Of a stretch of 64,000 nt of DNA, positions 44,148-52,390 are shown in pieces. The stretch spans positions 1 to 64,000 of the forward strand of contig JACRLN010000006.1 of the NCBI GenBank assembly GCA_016215115.1, in the 5' to 3' direction. How positions within the stretch are numbered: position 1 is the stretch's first letter; every line of letters starts with the position of its first letter. Origin of the DNA: Nitrospirota bacterium (lineage in GTDB: Bacteria; Nitrospirota; Thermodesulfovibrionia; UBA6902). Both the position numbers and the translations under genes were made by a program. The notes under the pieces are model-generated. The model saw only the letters and a program-made list of their open reading frames with translations, was not told where the DNA came from and did not search any database.

Positions 44148-46817
44148 ATGAAAACAAGCATAGACAAATTAACACAGAGTGGATGTGAACGGGAGAAGAA
44201 GGACAAGATCTGCCGTTCACGCGGAGGGGAATCCTGCGCCTTTGACGGCGCAATGATCGTGCTTCAGCCCATTGCCGATACGGCGCATATCGTTCACGGT
44301 CCCATTGCCTGCTGCGGCAATGCATGGGAAGGACGAGGCACGTTGTCTTCAACCGGCAATTTGCACAGAATGGGTTTTGCAACCGACATAAATGAAATGG
44401 ACATTGTCTACGGCTCTGAGGAAAAGCTGTACATGGCGGTTGTTGAAGCCGTTGAAAAGATAAAACCAAAGGCGATATTTGTATATGCAACATGCGTAAG
44501 TGGACTTATCGGAGAGGATATAGAAGCCGCCTGCAAAAAGGCAGAAGCCGAGATCGGAGTTCGTGTCATCCCGGTTAATGCGCCCGGCTTTGTCGGCCCG
44601 AAAAATCTTGGTAATAGAATAGCAGGCGAGGTATTGCTTGATCATGTGATAGGAACCGGCGAGCCTTCAGTCTCAACTGATTACGACATAAACCTCATCG
44701 GAGAATACAACATTGCCGGCGACCTGTGGCATGTTGAACCGGTTTTGAATGATGCCGGGATAAGAATCCTCTCAAGGATCACAGGCGATTCAACTTTTGA
44801 AGAAATAAAGTATGCCCACCGGGCAAGGCTGAATGTAGTTGTATGCAGCCGGGCATTGATAAACGTTGCAAAAGAGATGGAGAGAAAATACGGTATTCCG
44901 TATGTTGAAGTCTCTTTTTTCGGAAAGACGGAGATGATAAAGGCGCTGAGGCGGATCGCCTCAAATTTCAAATCTCAAATTTCAAATCTCAAATTGACGG
45001 AAAAGGTCGAATCGACCGTTGAAGAGAAAGAAAAGCGGCTCGAAGAAAGATTAAAGGCTTACGAGCATCTCAAAGGCAAAAAAGCCGTTCTCTACACCGG
45101 CGGGGTGAAGAGCTGGTCCTTTATCTCCGCTCTTCTTGATCTGGGGATTGAGATAGTTGCCGTTGGCACAAAGAAGAGCACATTTGAAGATGAGGAGAAG
45201 ATGAAAGAGATACTCGGAGAGAATGCGCCGCTTGTTGAAGATGTGACGCCTAAGAATCTCCTGAGACTCATGAAAGAGAGAAACGCTGACATTCTTGTGG
45301 CAGGCGGGAGAAATCAGTATCTCGCTATAAAGGAAGGTTTTCCTTTTGTTGATGTAAATCAGGAAAGGCATACAGCATATGCGGGCTATGAAGGATTGGT
45401 GAATTTAGCGGAGCAGATAAGCAACAGCTTGAGATTTTATGAAAGGGTTCAAGGGGCCAAGGATTCAAGGGGTCAAGTGAAAGGCATGAAAAACAAACCC
45501 TCGAACCCTCGAACCCTTGAATCCTCAACCCCTTTCTTAAAGATCAATCCCCTCAAGCATTCCCAGTCCATCGGGGCTGCGATTGCGTTTCAGGGGATCA
45601 ATAATTCAATCCCGGTTATTCATGGCGCGCAGGGCTGCACGTTCCTGGGTAAAGTTCTTTTGACGAAACATTTCAGAGAACCAATTGCGCTGCAAAGCAC
45701 AAAACTTTTTACTGAAGACGTGGTGATGGGCAGTGATGAAAATCTTATTAAGACCATCGATGGGATTATAGAGAAAAACAACCCCGATGTTATCGGAGTT
45801 TTGACTTCAGGACTCCCTGAGGTGAAGGGGGATGATGTACAATCAGCAATCAGCAATCAGCTGTCAGCTGTCAGCAGCATGAACAAGAAATGCTTTGTTA
45901 TTCATGTCCCAACTCCTGATTATGAAGGCGGGCTTGAGACAGGATATGCAAAGGCGGTAGAAGCAGTCATTGAGTCTATAGTGTCTAAAAATACTGTTGA
46001 CTCCCGACCCTTGACTGATGACCGTCTTGTCAATGTCCTTGCCGGCTCTCATCTGACCCCTGCCGATTTTACGGAGTTAAGGGAAATCATTGAATCGTTC
46101 GGACTCAGGCCGGTAATACTTCCCGACCTTTCCGCGCTTGACGGCAGCAGGCAGGGCTTCTCACCCCTTGCCGCGGGCGGTACCGAGGTTGAGGACATAA
46201 AGACAATGACGCAGGCCGCGTTTACAATAGCGATAGGGAAAAGTATGGAACAGGGCGCAAGGAGGTTGAACGAGAGATGCGGCATTGAGTATACGGTGTT
46301 TGAAAGCCTTTCAGGGCTTAGGGATGGGGAAATTTTCATGCAGATCCTTACATTCCTGAGCGGCAATCCAGTTCCTGCCAAATATGAAAGGCAGAGGCGA
46401 ATCCTGATCGACGGGATGAGGGACGCGCATTCCTATTTCGGTAATAAAAAGATTTGTATTGCCCTTGAGCCTGATATGGCTATTCAAACTTCAAGATGGA
46501 TCAGTGAGATGGGCGCAGAGATAACGCTTGCGGTCATTCCTCAGAATACAGAGAGCGCAAGGGAGATTCTTGCGAAAGAAGTGGTTGTCTCTGACCTGTT
46601 TTCGATAACTGGTGAGCTTGATCTGCTCATTTCAAACTCACATGCTGAAGACACGGCAAAGCGTCTTGACGTCCCTTTGTATCAGATAGGTTTTCCCGTT
46701 TATAAGATTATTGGGAACAATTCGAAGACTACAATCGGATACAGAGGAACTCTTGCAATGATAAATGAAGCGGCTAATATTCTTTTGAGGAAGAGGGAGC
46801 ATGATGGACAAATTTAA
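44148..46817 (+). CDS. nifEN: Fused NifE-NifN FeMo-cofactor scaffold
   Basis: An 889-residue fusion. NifE half: residues about 1-430 (GESCAFDGAMIVLQP, VHGPIACCGNAW, ATCVSGLIGEDIEAACKKAE). NifN half: about 463-889 (GIAFQGINNSIPVIHGAQGC-like AIAFQGI...IHGAQGCTFLGKVLLTKHF, VLTSGLPEVKGDD). NifEN matures the NifB product to the Mo-containing cofactor. ATG 44148 has GAGG seven bases upstream; 44124 lies in a repeat. The linker (about 433-462) and segments near residues 272-283 and 565-577 are encoded by repeat DNA of types found between genes here. Despite this the frame is open throughout. Confidence 0.95.
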   Translation: MKTSIDKLTQSGCEREKKDKICRSRGGESCAFDGAMIVLQPIADTAHIVHGPIACCGNAWEGRGTLSSTGNLHRMGFATDINEMDIVYGSEEKLYMAVVEAVEKIKPKAIFVYATCVSGLIGEDIEAACKKAEAEIGVRVIPVNAPGFVGPKNLGNRIAGEVLLDHVIGTGEPSVSTDYDINLIGEYNIAGDLWHVEPVLNDAGIRILSRITGDSTFEEIKYAHRARLNVVVCSRALINVAKEMERKYGIPYVEVSFFGKTEMIKALRRIASNFKSQISNLKLTEKVESTVEEKEKRLEERLKAYEHLKGKKAVLYTGGVKSWSFISALLDLGIEIVAVGTKKSTFEDEEKMKEILGENAPLVEDVTPKNLLRLMKERNADILVAGGRNQYLAIKEGFPFVDVNQERHTAYAGYEGLVNLAEQISNSLRFYERVQGAKDSRGQVKGMKNKPSNPRTLESSTPFLKINPLKHSQSIGAAIAFQGINNSIPVIHGAQGCTFLGKVLLTKHFREPIALQSTKLFTEDVVMGSDENLIKTIDGIIEKNNPDVIGVLTSGLPEVKGDDVQSAISNQLSAVSSMNKKCFVIHVPTPDYEGGLETGYAKAVEAVIESIVSKNTVDSRPLTDDRLVNVLAGSHLTPADFTELREIIESFGLRPVILPDLSALDGSRQGFSPLAAGGTEVEDIKTMTQAAFTIAIGKSMEQGARRLNERCGIEYTVFESLSGLRDGEIFMQILTFLSGNPVPAKYERQRRILIDGMRDAHSYFGNKKICIALEPDMAIQTSRWISEMGAEITLAVIPQNTESAREILAKEVVVSDLFSITGELDLLISNSHAEDTAKRLDVPLYQIGFPVYKIIGNNSKTTIGYRGTLAMINEAANILLRKREHDGQI
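44961..44995. repeat. Repeat inside the NifE half (CAAATTTCAAATCTC units)
   Basis: Two tandem copies of a 15-base unit TCAAATTTCAAATCT, in frame, encoding SNFKSQISNLKL at the end of the NifE core. Similar AT-rich low-complexity DNA lies between genes at 26527-26606. Confidence 0.7.
45445..45533. repeat. Inverted repeat forming the NifE-NifN linker
   Basis: Left arm GGTTCAAGGGGCC and GGATTCAAGGGGTC, right arm CCCTCGAACCCTTGAATCC. The core GGATTCAAGGG/CCCTTGAATCC is a perfect 11-bp inverted pair. It is typical intergenic repeat DNA, but is translated here as the linker. Confidence 0.75.
45840..45877. repeat. CAGCA/CAGCT repeat inside the NifN half
   Basis: AATCAGCAATCAGCAATCAG followed by CTGTCAGCTGTCAGCAGC, in frame, encoding SAISNQLSAVSS. 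It belongs to the TCAGC family seen between nifH and nifD and before both glnK genes. Confidence 0.7.
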
Positions 46818-46902
46818 AGGTGTCTTGAAACAGGCGGCACGCTCCATATTGCAGGCGCTTGATGATATGGCGAAATATTGTGAGCAAAATCAGATTTTTT
46901 AA
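46801..46902 (+). CDS. Small ORF (33 residues) between nifEN and nifX
   Basis: ATG 46801 overlaps the last 17 bases of nifEN in another frame and is preceded by GAGGAAGAGGG. The peptide MMDKFKGVLKQAARSILQAL, then DDMAKYCEQNQIF, forms an amphipathic helix. The stop is 21 bases before nifX. Position and ribosome site make it plausible; I recognise no family. Confidence 0.4.
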   Translation: MMDKFKGVLKQAARSILQALDDMAKYCEQNQIF

Positions 46903-46923
46903 AAGACAGGAGGTTGGATATAT

Positions 46924-47322
46924 ATGAAGGTGGCTTTTGCGACAACAGACGGAATAAATGTGGATGAACATTTCGGCAGGGCTGGGATGTTTGTCATATA
47001 CGAATTGATTCAGGACGGTTACGTATTTCTCGAGATAAGAAAGTTCGCTGACGGCAGGGATGCGGAGATAGAAGAGACAAAAGGCAGGGGACATATCCAT
47101 GACGACAGGGTTCAGATGAAAGTAGATAAGCTTGAGGATTGCAAAATCATATATCTTACGGAGATTGGAGGGCCTTCAGCAGCGAGACTTGTCAAAAAAG
47201 GCATAATGCCAATAAAGATAAAAGAGACGGTATCCATTGAGGAGTCAATGCATAAGCTTTTTGAAACAATAAAAGGAGCTCCGCCGCCGTGGCTGAGGAA
47301 GGCGATAGAGAATAGGGAATAG
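46924..47322 (+). CDS. nifX: NifX-type FeMo-cofactor carrier
   Basis: A 132-residue protein of the NifX/NafY/NifB C-terminal family: MKVAFATTDGINVDEHFGRAGMFVIYEL, and GGPSAARLVKKGIMPIKIKETVSIEESMHKL. It binds NifB-co or the VK-cluster and hands it between NifB, NifEN and the apo-enzyme. AGGAGG lies ten bases before the ATG. Its last codons lie inside a repeat (47315-47366). Confidence 0.92.
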   Translation: MKVAFATTDGINVDEHFGRAGMFVIYELIQDGYVFLEIRKFADGRDAEIEETKGRGHIHDDRVQMKVDKLEDCKIIYLTEIGGPSAARLVKKGIMPIKIKETVSIEESMHKLFETIKGAPPPWLRKAIENRE

Positions 47323-47366
47323 GCTATGGGCAATAGGATAAGAATTAATTCCCATAACCTATTCCC
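47315..47366. repeat. GGGAATAGG inverted repeat at the end of nifX
   Basis: GGGAATAGGCTATGGG (47315-47330) faces CCCATAACCTATTCCC (47351-47366), 15 of 16 pairs with a 20-base loop. It covers the nifX stop codon and may stabilise or end the upstream transcript. Confidence 0.7.
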
Positions 47367-47414
47367 TATCACCTATAGCCTGCAATCATATAAATAAGAA
47401 AGGAGGAAAGAACA

Positions 47415-47732
47415 ATGAAAATGATCAGAGCATTTATAAGACCTGAAAAAGAGCAGGAGATAGTTTTGGCATTGGAGGGCGCAGGGTTTACATCGCTCAC
47501 AAAGATGCCGGTATTCGGGAGGGGGAAACAAAAAGGACTTCAGGTGGGGCCGGTGCATTATGATGAGCTTCCTAAAACTCTCATTATGACGGTTGTTGAC
47601 ACAGAGGATGTGGAGAAAGTGATTAACATAATTTCGTCCAGGGCAAAGACAGGCTTTATTGGAGATGGGAAAATATTTGTAAGCCCGGTCGAGGCTGCTT
47701 ATACCGTAAGGACAGGGGAGATGGTGTTATGA
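47415..47732 (+). CDS. nifI1: PII-like nitrogenase regulator NifI1
   Basis: A 105-residue PII-family protein: MKMIRAFIRPEKEQEIVLALEGAGFTSLTKMPVFGRGKQKG, a short altered T-loop (LQVGPVHYDELPK), and [20 protein letters not shown]. In archaea and some bacteria NifI1 and NifI2 form a complex that binds NifDK and switches off nitrogenase when 2-oxoglutarate is low. Here it follows nifX, not nifH as in methanogens. It overlaps nifI2 by ATGA, ensuring joint synthesis. Confidence 0.93.
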   Translation: MKMIRAFIRPEKEQEIVLALEGAGFTSLTKMPVFGRGKQKGLQVGPVHYDELPKTLIMTVVDTEDVEKVINIISSRAKTGFIGDGKIFVSPVEAAYTVRTGEMVL

Positions 47733-48145
47733 AAGAGATTACCGCGATCATAAGGAGAGACAAGCTGCCTGAAACAAAGAAGGTTCTTGATGAACTGGGA
47801 TATTCTTCGCTCACAATTCAGAGTGTGGATGGAAGAGGAAAACAAAAGGGTGCGATGTGCGCGGAGATGGATTCTGAAATGCCTGAGAGTTTTTGCACCA
47901 CAGTTAAATTAAAGCCGACCCCATCCACGTATGCGCTTGAACATACATTGCCGAAGGTCGCCCTCTATGTGCCCAAAAGGATGCTCACGCTAATTGTGCC
48001 TGATGATGTTGTGAGCAAGCTTGTGAAATCAATTATAAAGGTCAACCAGTCAGGCAAACGCGGAGACGGAAAGATATTTGTATCGCCAATAGAAGGAGCT
48101 GTAAGGGTGAGAACGAGTGAGAGGGACGGAGAGGCGATTTCATAA
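47729..48145 (+). CDS. nifI2: PII-like nitrogenase regulator NifI2
   Basis: A 138-residue PII-family protein with the long T-loop typical of NifI2: SVDGRGKQKGAMCAEMDSEM, then PESFCTTVKLKPTPSTYALE and [43 protein letters not shown] closes the fold. The extended loop is thought to contact the MoFe protein. It overlaps nifI1 by four bases. With no draT/draG seen, this pair is the likely post-translational off-switch. Confidence 0.93.
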   Translation: MKEITAIIRRDKLPETKKVLDELGYSSLTIQSVDGRGKQKGAMCAEMDSEMPESFCTTVKLKPTPSTYALEHTLPKVALYVPKRMLTLIVPDDVVSKLVKSIIKVNQSGKRGDGKIFVSPIEGAVRVRTSERDGEAIS

Positions 48146-48162
48146 GAGCGGAAGCATCGATC

Positions 48163-48232
48163 GTCATTCCCGTGAAGACGGGAATCCAGTTCTATTGTAT
48201 TCTGGATTCCCGCTAAAGGAATGCGGGAATGA
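48163..48232. repeat. ATTCCCG/CGGGAAT hairpin-pair repeat
   Basis: GTCATTCCCGTGAAGACGGGAATCCAG in two arms and CTGGATTCCCGC...GCGGGAATGAC. It ends 20 bases before the ferredoxin ATG. Confidence 0.8.
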
Positions 48233-48252
48233 CCAACTTAAAGGAGAACATT

Positions 48253-48528
48253 ATGCAGATTACAAATTACACACGAGGCGGCCAGACATGGACGCCGAAA
48301 TTTATAGAATCCATTGATGTGGAGAAATGCATCGGCTGCGGACGCTGTTATAAGGTTTGCAGCAGGGAGGTGCTTGAGCTGATCGAGAAACCCTTTGAAG
48401 GTGACGATGAGTATGGAGATGACATGGGAAACAAGGTGATGTCTATTGCAAAGCCTGAGAACTGCATCGGCTGCGAGGCGTGCTCAAAGATCTGCACAAA
48501 GAGATGTCATGTGCATGTGGAGTTGTGA
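48253..48528 (+). CDS. fdxB: Nif-specific ferredoxin III (2[4Fe-4S])
   Basis: A 91-residue ferredoxin: ITNYTRGGQTWTPKFIESID, then CIGCGRCYKVCSRE and, after an acidic insert (EGDDEYGDDMGN), CIGCEACSKICTKRC. The TRGGQTWTP start and acidic insert mark nif-associated ferredoxin III. It probably donates electrons for nitrogenase or for NifB chemistry. AAAGGAG is eight bases before ATG 48253; an upstream ATG at 48229 falls in a repeat. Confidence 0.92.
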   Translation: MQITNYTRGGQTWTPKFIESIDVEKCIGCGRCYKVCSREVLELIEKPFEGDDEYGDDMGNKVMSIAKPENCIGCEACSKICTKRCHVHVEL

Positions 48529-48556
48529 TCAGACCGTGGCAACGTCTTTGAGAGGC

Positions 48557-48664
48557 GTCATTCCCGCAGTCTGTTGAGCGGGAATCCAGTCTTCTTAAGA
48601 GGTTCTGGATATCCGATTACAGACCCCCGATTACGAAATTCGAGGGCAGGCTTTGGGTATGACA
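48557..48664. repeat. ATTCCCG/CGGGAAT repeat, long variant
   Basis: GTCATTCCCGCAG...GCGGGAATCCAG, then a partly diverged right half ending GGGTATGAC. Lies between the ferredoxin and GNAT genes. Confidence 0.75.
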
Positions 48665-48702
48665 AAAATAAAAAAGGCACTTAATACACGGACACTAATT
48701 TC

Positions 48703-49155
48703 ATGAACGTTTCAGTACGACATGCGAGGCCGGACGATGTCCCCGATATGTGCGGTCTTCTTTCGGAATTATTTTCCATTGAGCAGGACTTCAAGCCCGA
48801 TATGGAAAAGCAGTCGGCAGGGCTGAGTCTTTTACTCGATAACAAATCAGGCTCATCTGTTGTGTTTGTGGCTGAGAAGGATAATGAAATAATCGGCATG
48901 TGCTCTATACAGACATTGATCTCTACCGCAGAAGGAGGGGCAGCCGGGCTGCTTGAGGATTTAATCGTATTAAGGGAATACAGAGGGAAAGGCGTAGGTT
49001 CAAAGCTCCTTTCGGAAGTCATCAAGTGGTGCAGGACAGGAAATATATCAAGGCTTCAGCTCCTTAGGGACATTGATAATTTAAAGGCGGTTGATTTCTA
49101 TCTTCGCAAGGGCTGGAGCGATACAAAGCTCGTATGCATGAGAAAGTTGTTATAG
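48703..49155 (+). CDS. GNAT-family N-acetyltransferase
   Basis: A 150-residue acetyltransferase. N-terminal VRHARPDDVPDMCGLLSELF, the acetyl-CoA loop VLREYRGKGVGSKLLSEVIKW near residues 90-110, and the end FYLRKGWSDTKLVCMRK. GNAT genes sit beside nifB in several anaerobes, but their target is not known. No clear sigma-54 site precedes it, so it probably rides on the upstream nif transcript. Confidence 0.85.
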   Translation: MNVSVRHARPDDVPDMCGLLSELFSIEQDFKPDMEKQSAGLSLLLDNKSGSSVVFVAEKDNEIIGMCSIQTLISTAEGGAAGLLEDLIVLREYRGKGVGSKLLSEVIKWCRTGNISRLQLLRDIDNLKAVDFYLRKGWSDTKLVCMRKLL

Positions 49156-49219
49156 AGCATTAAAGGAGAAGACTTTCTTAAGCCCCCCGCTTTCCGCGCA
49201 AACTCCGTTAAATAGACAC

Positions 49220-49251
49220 TACAAAATTGATTCATCAGAAACATAATTGTA
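49220..49251 (+). promoter_or_regulatory. Paired TACA-N4-TGTA-like boxes upstream of nifB
   Basis: TACAAAATTGAT at 49220-49231 and AACATAATTGTA at 49240-49251. Spacing start to start is 20 bp, the same as before nifH, and the first box shares its first 11 bases with the nifH one. Confidence 0.6.
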
Positions 49252-49308
49252 ATTGCTTCACGCCCTTATTATTTCTCTCGAATACACATTATCAACGAGT
49301 TAACAAAT

Positions 49309-49324
49309 TGGCATGTTTATTGCT
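49309..49324 (+). promoter_or_regulatory. Sigma-54 promoter of nifB
   Basis: TGGCATGTTTATTGCT with GG at 49310-49311, ten bases, GC at 49322-49323. The -12 half TTGCT is close to consensus. The nifB ATG is 40 bases downstream. Confidence 0.92.
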
Positions 49325-49362
49325 CAATTAATTAAAAGACGATAAAGAAAGAGAGGTTTGCA

Positions 49363-50259
49363 ATGAAAACAATTCTTAAGCATTGCGACAAAAGGCATAT
49401 CGTAAATATACATCCCTGTTTCTCACAGGAGGCGCATAACAGGTTCGGCAGGATTCATCTGCCTGTTGCGCCTGCCTGCAATATTCAGTGCAGATACTGT
49501 CTGAAAAAATACGATTGCACCAATGAATCAAGGCCCGGTATTACGAGCAGGGTGTTAACTCCACATGAAGCATTGGAAAGAGTCAGGTTATTAGTTGAAA
49601 GGAATGAACGCCTGACTGTTATAGGCATAGCAGGGCCTGGAGACCCGCTGGCAAATGACTCGACATTTGAGACATTCAGTGCGATTCACAGGGAATATCC
49701 CGAACTGACACTTTGTGTCTCAACAAACGGGCTTCTACTTTACGACAGGCTTGATGATCTGGTCGAGGCAGGAGTAAGCAGTCTGACGGTTACCATAAAT
49801 GCAGTGACTAATGAGATAGCTGAAAAAATATATTCATGGGTATCGTACAAAGGCAAGCTTTATAAAGGGAGAGAAGCCGCCGAACGTTTATTGAACAGTC
49901 AGTGGGAAGGACTCAGTGCTGCAGTTGAAGCAGGTCTTATCGTAAAGGTCAACACGGTTTTTATTCCCGAAATTAATGACGAAGAAATTCCCTTCGTTGC
50001 ATGGTTTGCCGGTCACAGGATAGCGGATTTAATGAATATCATGCCGCTGATCCCAAAGGCTGAATTTGAACATTTACACAGGCCGTCTCATGAAGCTTTA
50101 AACACACTGCGCAAGAAATGCAAGAAGCACATTCCCCAGATGACCCATTGCAGGCAGTGCAGGGCGGACGCCTGCGGCGAACTTGGAGAGGACAAGGACA
50201 TGGAGCTTGAGGTTCTGCATTCGAGGATTGGAGAAGAGTATTGTGAAATTGTTAACTGA
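49363..50259 (+). CDS. nifB: FeMo-cofactor biosynthesis radical SAM protein NifB
   Basis: A 298-residue minimal NifB without the C-terminal NifX-like domain. HPCFSQEAHNRFGRIHLPVAP is the NifB start signature, followed by the radical-SAM cysteines CNIQCRYC. ITGI-type AdoMet binding reads GIAGPGDPLAN. Later Cys pairs (CRQCRADACG) bind extra clusters. It makes NifB-co, the 8Fe core with the central carbide. Transcribed from its own sigma-54 promoter. It overlaps the next gene by 17 bases. Confidence 0.96.
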   Translation: MKTILKHCDKRHIVNIHPCFSQEAHNRFGRIHLPVAPACNIQCRYCLKKYDCTNESRPGITSRVLTPHEALERVRLLVERNERLTVIGIAGPGDPLANDSTFETFSAIHREYPELTLCVSTNGLLLYDRLDDLVEAGVSSLTVTINAVTNEIAEKIYSWVSYKGKLYKGREAAERLLNSQWEGLSAAVEAGLIVKVNTVFIPEINDEEIPFVAWFAGHRIADLMNIMPLIPKAEFEHLHRPSHEALNTLRKKCKKHIPQMTHCRQCRADACGELGEDKDMELEVLHSRIGEEYCEIVN

Positions 50260-51013
50260 AAAAATCAGCCGGCTCTCTGATGTAGAAATGGAGCGTTACC
50301 GCAGACAATTGATGCTTCACGGCTTCACTGAGGAACATCAGCGGAAGCTGAAAGATTCAACCGCGCTGATCGCAGGCATCGGCGGTCTCGGCGGAACCGC
50401 AGCAATCTATCTTGCCGTTGCAGGAATAGGAAAAATGGTCTTTGCCCATTACGGAAATCTGACCCTGTCGAATATGAACAGGCAGATATTGATGAAGCAT
50501 GAATGGATAGGCAGCAGCAGGGTTGTGCAGGCGAAAAAGACAATTGAGGAAATAAATCCCGATGTGGAGGTTGAGATATTCGATGAAAGAATATCAGGAG
50601 ACAACATTGGGGATTTTCTGGATGGAGTACAGATTACCCTTTCTGCCCGCCCCAATTTTAATGAAAGAAGGATACTGAACGCAGCTTGTGTCAGGAGAAA
50701 TATTCCGATGGTTGAAGCTGCCATGAACGGCATGGAGGGCTATCTTTTCAATATCGTCCCTCAAGTAACTCCCTGCCTTAATTGTCTGTATCCCGAAGAC
50801 AATCCTGAATGGGAGGAATTGGGTTTCCCGGTGCTCGGCGCTGTATCGGGAATTCTTGGCTGTATTATGAGCATTGAGGCGATAAAGCTGCTGACAGGAT
50901 ATGGGGAACCATTGCTTTCTCAAATGCTGGTATTCAATACCATGAATATGGATTTCAGAAAACTGAAGACATGGAAAGATGCTCAGTGCACGGTTTGCGG
51001 CAATATGAATTAA
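50243..51013 (+). CDS. HesA/MoeB/ThiF-family E1-like protein
   Basis: A 256-residue adenylyltransferase-like protein. The nucleotide-binding motif is ALIAGIGGLGGTAAIYLAVAGIG (near residues 46-68), with the E1 motif LSNMNRQILMKHEWIG and zinc-binding Cys pairs CLNCLYPED and CTVCGN. HesA-type genes are common in nif clusters, where they are thought to help cofactor or Fe-S work, but the substrate is not proven. GTG 50243 (GGAGAAGAG upstream) gives the usual start; ATG 50183 would lie deep inside nifB. Confidence 0.85.
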   Translation: MKLLTEKISRLSDVEMERYRRQLMLHGFTEEHQRKLKDSTALIAGIGGLGGTAAIYLAVAGIGKMVFAHYGNLTLSNMNRQILMKHEWIGSSRVVQAKKTIEEINPDVEVEIFDERISGDNIGDFLDGVQITLSARPNFNERRILNAACVRRNIPMVEAAMNGMEGYLFNIVPQVTPCLNCLYPEDNPEWEELGFPVLGAVSGILGCIMSIEAIKLLTGYGEPLLSQMLVFNTMNMDFRKLKTWKDAQCTVCGNMN

Positions 51014-51248
51014 GCAGCCAAATATATTGAATGGTTGCATAGAGAGGGAAGGCTGTGGAGAAATTTCTATACGACACCTATTGAAAAAAGTCTTGGGACA
51101 GGAGTTGATAGATAAAAGATAAAAAGAATATAACTGCTCTGAAGCAAAAATGTAAAATGCCGTTTGTCGATTATAGAAATTTTGGAACAGACTTGCCTCT
51201 CCTGAAAAGATGTTAACTGAAATTAAAATGTCTGATAATTTATAAGAT

Positions 51249-52025
51249 ATGAGGAAAGGACTCTTGTTCCAAAAAAATGAAATAGAAATCCTCGATACAA
51301 CCCTCCGCGAAGGCGAGCAATCAAGAGGCATTCTCTTTACCACAGGACAAAAAATAAAGATTGCTGAAAAGCTTGACGGCTTCGGGGTTGATTATATTGA
51401 ACTGGGACATCCGGCTGCGTCACCGTCTGTACGGAAGGCTGTTACCGTAATTTCCTCGCTGGGGCTGCAGGCGCAAACAGTTGCTCATGCAAGGGCAAAA
51501 AAAGAAGATATAGACATTATCCGGAAATGTAAGACAGCATGGGCGGGGATATTTTCCGGCATCAATACTTTCAGCCTTAACTACCGGTTGCGCTCAGACA
51601 GGAAAACGGTTGTCACTAATATCCTTAATGCCATTAAGTATGCAAAAGACTGCGGCCTCAAGGTCCGCTTCACCTGTGAGGATGCTTCAAGGACCGGCAG
51701 AAAGGAGTTGGTTGACCTCTATGCGATGGCGGTTGCTTCCGGAGCGGACAGGATATGCGTTGCTGATACTGTCGGGATATTAACTCCTTCAAAGACAAAG
51801 GCATTGCTTGCTTACATTAAGAAGTATGTTACAGCAGATATGCACGTCCATTTTCATAATGATTTTGGATTGGCTGTCGCTAATTCGCTTGCAGCATATG
51901 AAGCAGGGGCGCGGGCGCTCGATGTTTCCATTAATGGGATAGGAGAACGCTCGGGTGTGGCAGCGCTTGCTGAGGTTTGTATGGCGCTAAAGCAACTGTA
52001 TACTGTGAATAATATCTGGATCTGA
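51249..52025 (+). CDS. nifV: Homocitrate synthase NifV, N-terminal part (frameshifted)
   Basis: A 258-residue TIM-barrel part of homocitrate synthase. LDTTLREGEQSRG holds the catalytic loop; HVHFHNDFGLAVANSLAAYEAGA carries the metal-binding HxH; SINGIGERSGVAALAE is conserved. It makes the homocitrate ligand of FeMo-cofactor from 2-oxoglutarate and acetyl-CoA. The frame stops at TGA 52023, but family similarity continues in another frame from about 52019 (DLKLLPELSG), as if one base were missing near 52017. No sigma-54 site is obvious; it may be cotranscribed with the hesA-like gene. Confidence 0.85.
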   Translation: MRKGLLFQKNEIEILDTTLREGEQSRGILFTTGQKIKIAEKLDGFGVDYIELGHPAASPSVRKAVTVISSLGLQAQTVAHARAKKEDIDIIRKCKTAWAGIFSGINTFSLNYRLRSDRKTVVTNILNAIKYAKDCGLKVRFTCEDASRTGRKELVDLYAMAVASGADRICVADTVGILTPSKTKALLAYIKKYVTADMHVHFHNDFGLAVANSLAAYEAGARALDVSINGIGERSGVAALAEVCMALKQLYTVNNIWI

Positions 52026-52390
52026 AGCTGCTGCCTGAACTTTCAGGAATGGTCTCAAGGTTCACAAGATCGCCAATTGAATACTCACGGCCTATAGTAG
52101 GCAGAAATGTATTTTCTCATAAAGGCGGCATGCATAGCGCATCTGTTGTGAAAAACCCTGAAACGTATGAGCCCTTTCCACCGGAAATCCTCGGAGCAGA
52201 CCGCACAATCGTTATCAGCAGACTAATCGGCAGACACGGCCTTGAAGGCGTATTGAAATCAGACGGGAAGCTCTCACATAAGGATATCGCACATATGGTC
52301 AAAAAATTAAAACGCAACGACAGTAAAGAATTTACAGACAAAGAGATAGACAAGGTGATGAGAATTTTCCAGAATGAAGACAATTCCTGA
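52026..52390 (+). pseudogene. nifV: NifV C-terminal part in the shifted frame
   Basis: Reading the third frame gives LKLLPELSGMVSRFTRSPIE, then YSRPIVGRNVFSHKGGMHSASVVKNPETYEPFPPEILGADRTIV, the normal NifV continuation with the FxHxGGMH element. The only ATG (52049) has no usable ribosome site at proper distance. Either a real broken gene, a programmed shift, or a sequencing or assembly error. Clostridial NifV is naturally split into two subunits, so a functional split is possible but less likely. Confidence 0.75.

Noticed and set aside
44961-44995. Short tandem repeat that might start a CRISPR-like array
   Set aside because: Only two copies, no spacers, and it lies inside an open nifEN frame. 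No CRISPR array was seen anywhere in the window.
51189-51206. Sigma-54-like TTGGAACAGACTTGCCT before nifV
   Set aside because: The spacing between GG and GC is nine bases, not ten, and no upstream boxes of the shared type are present.
50594-51343. 249-codon minus-strand open frame over the hesA-like gene and the start of nifV
   Set aside because: Low-complexity, basic-aromatic translation without a family; lies antisense to well-supported genes.
52049-52390. NifV C-terminal half as an independent gene starting at ATG 52049
   Set aside because: The only purine-rich site (AGGA) touches the ATG with no spacing, and homology to NifV begins before the ATG.
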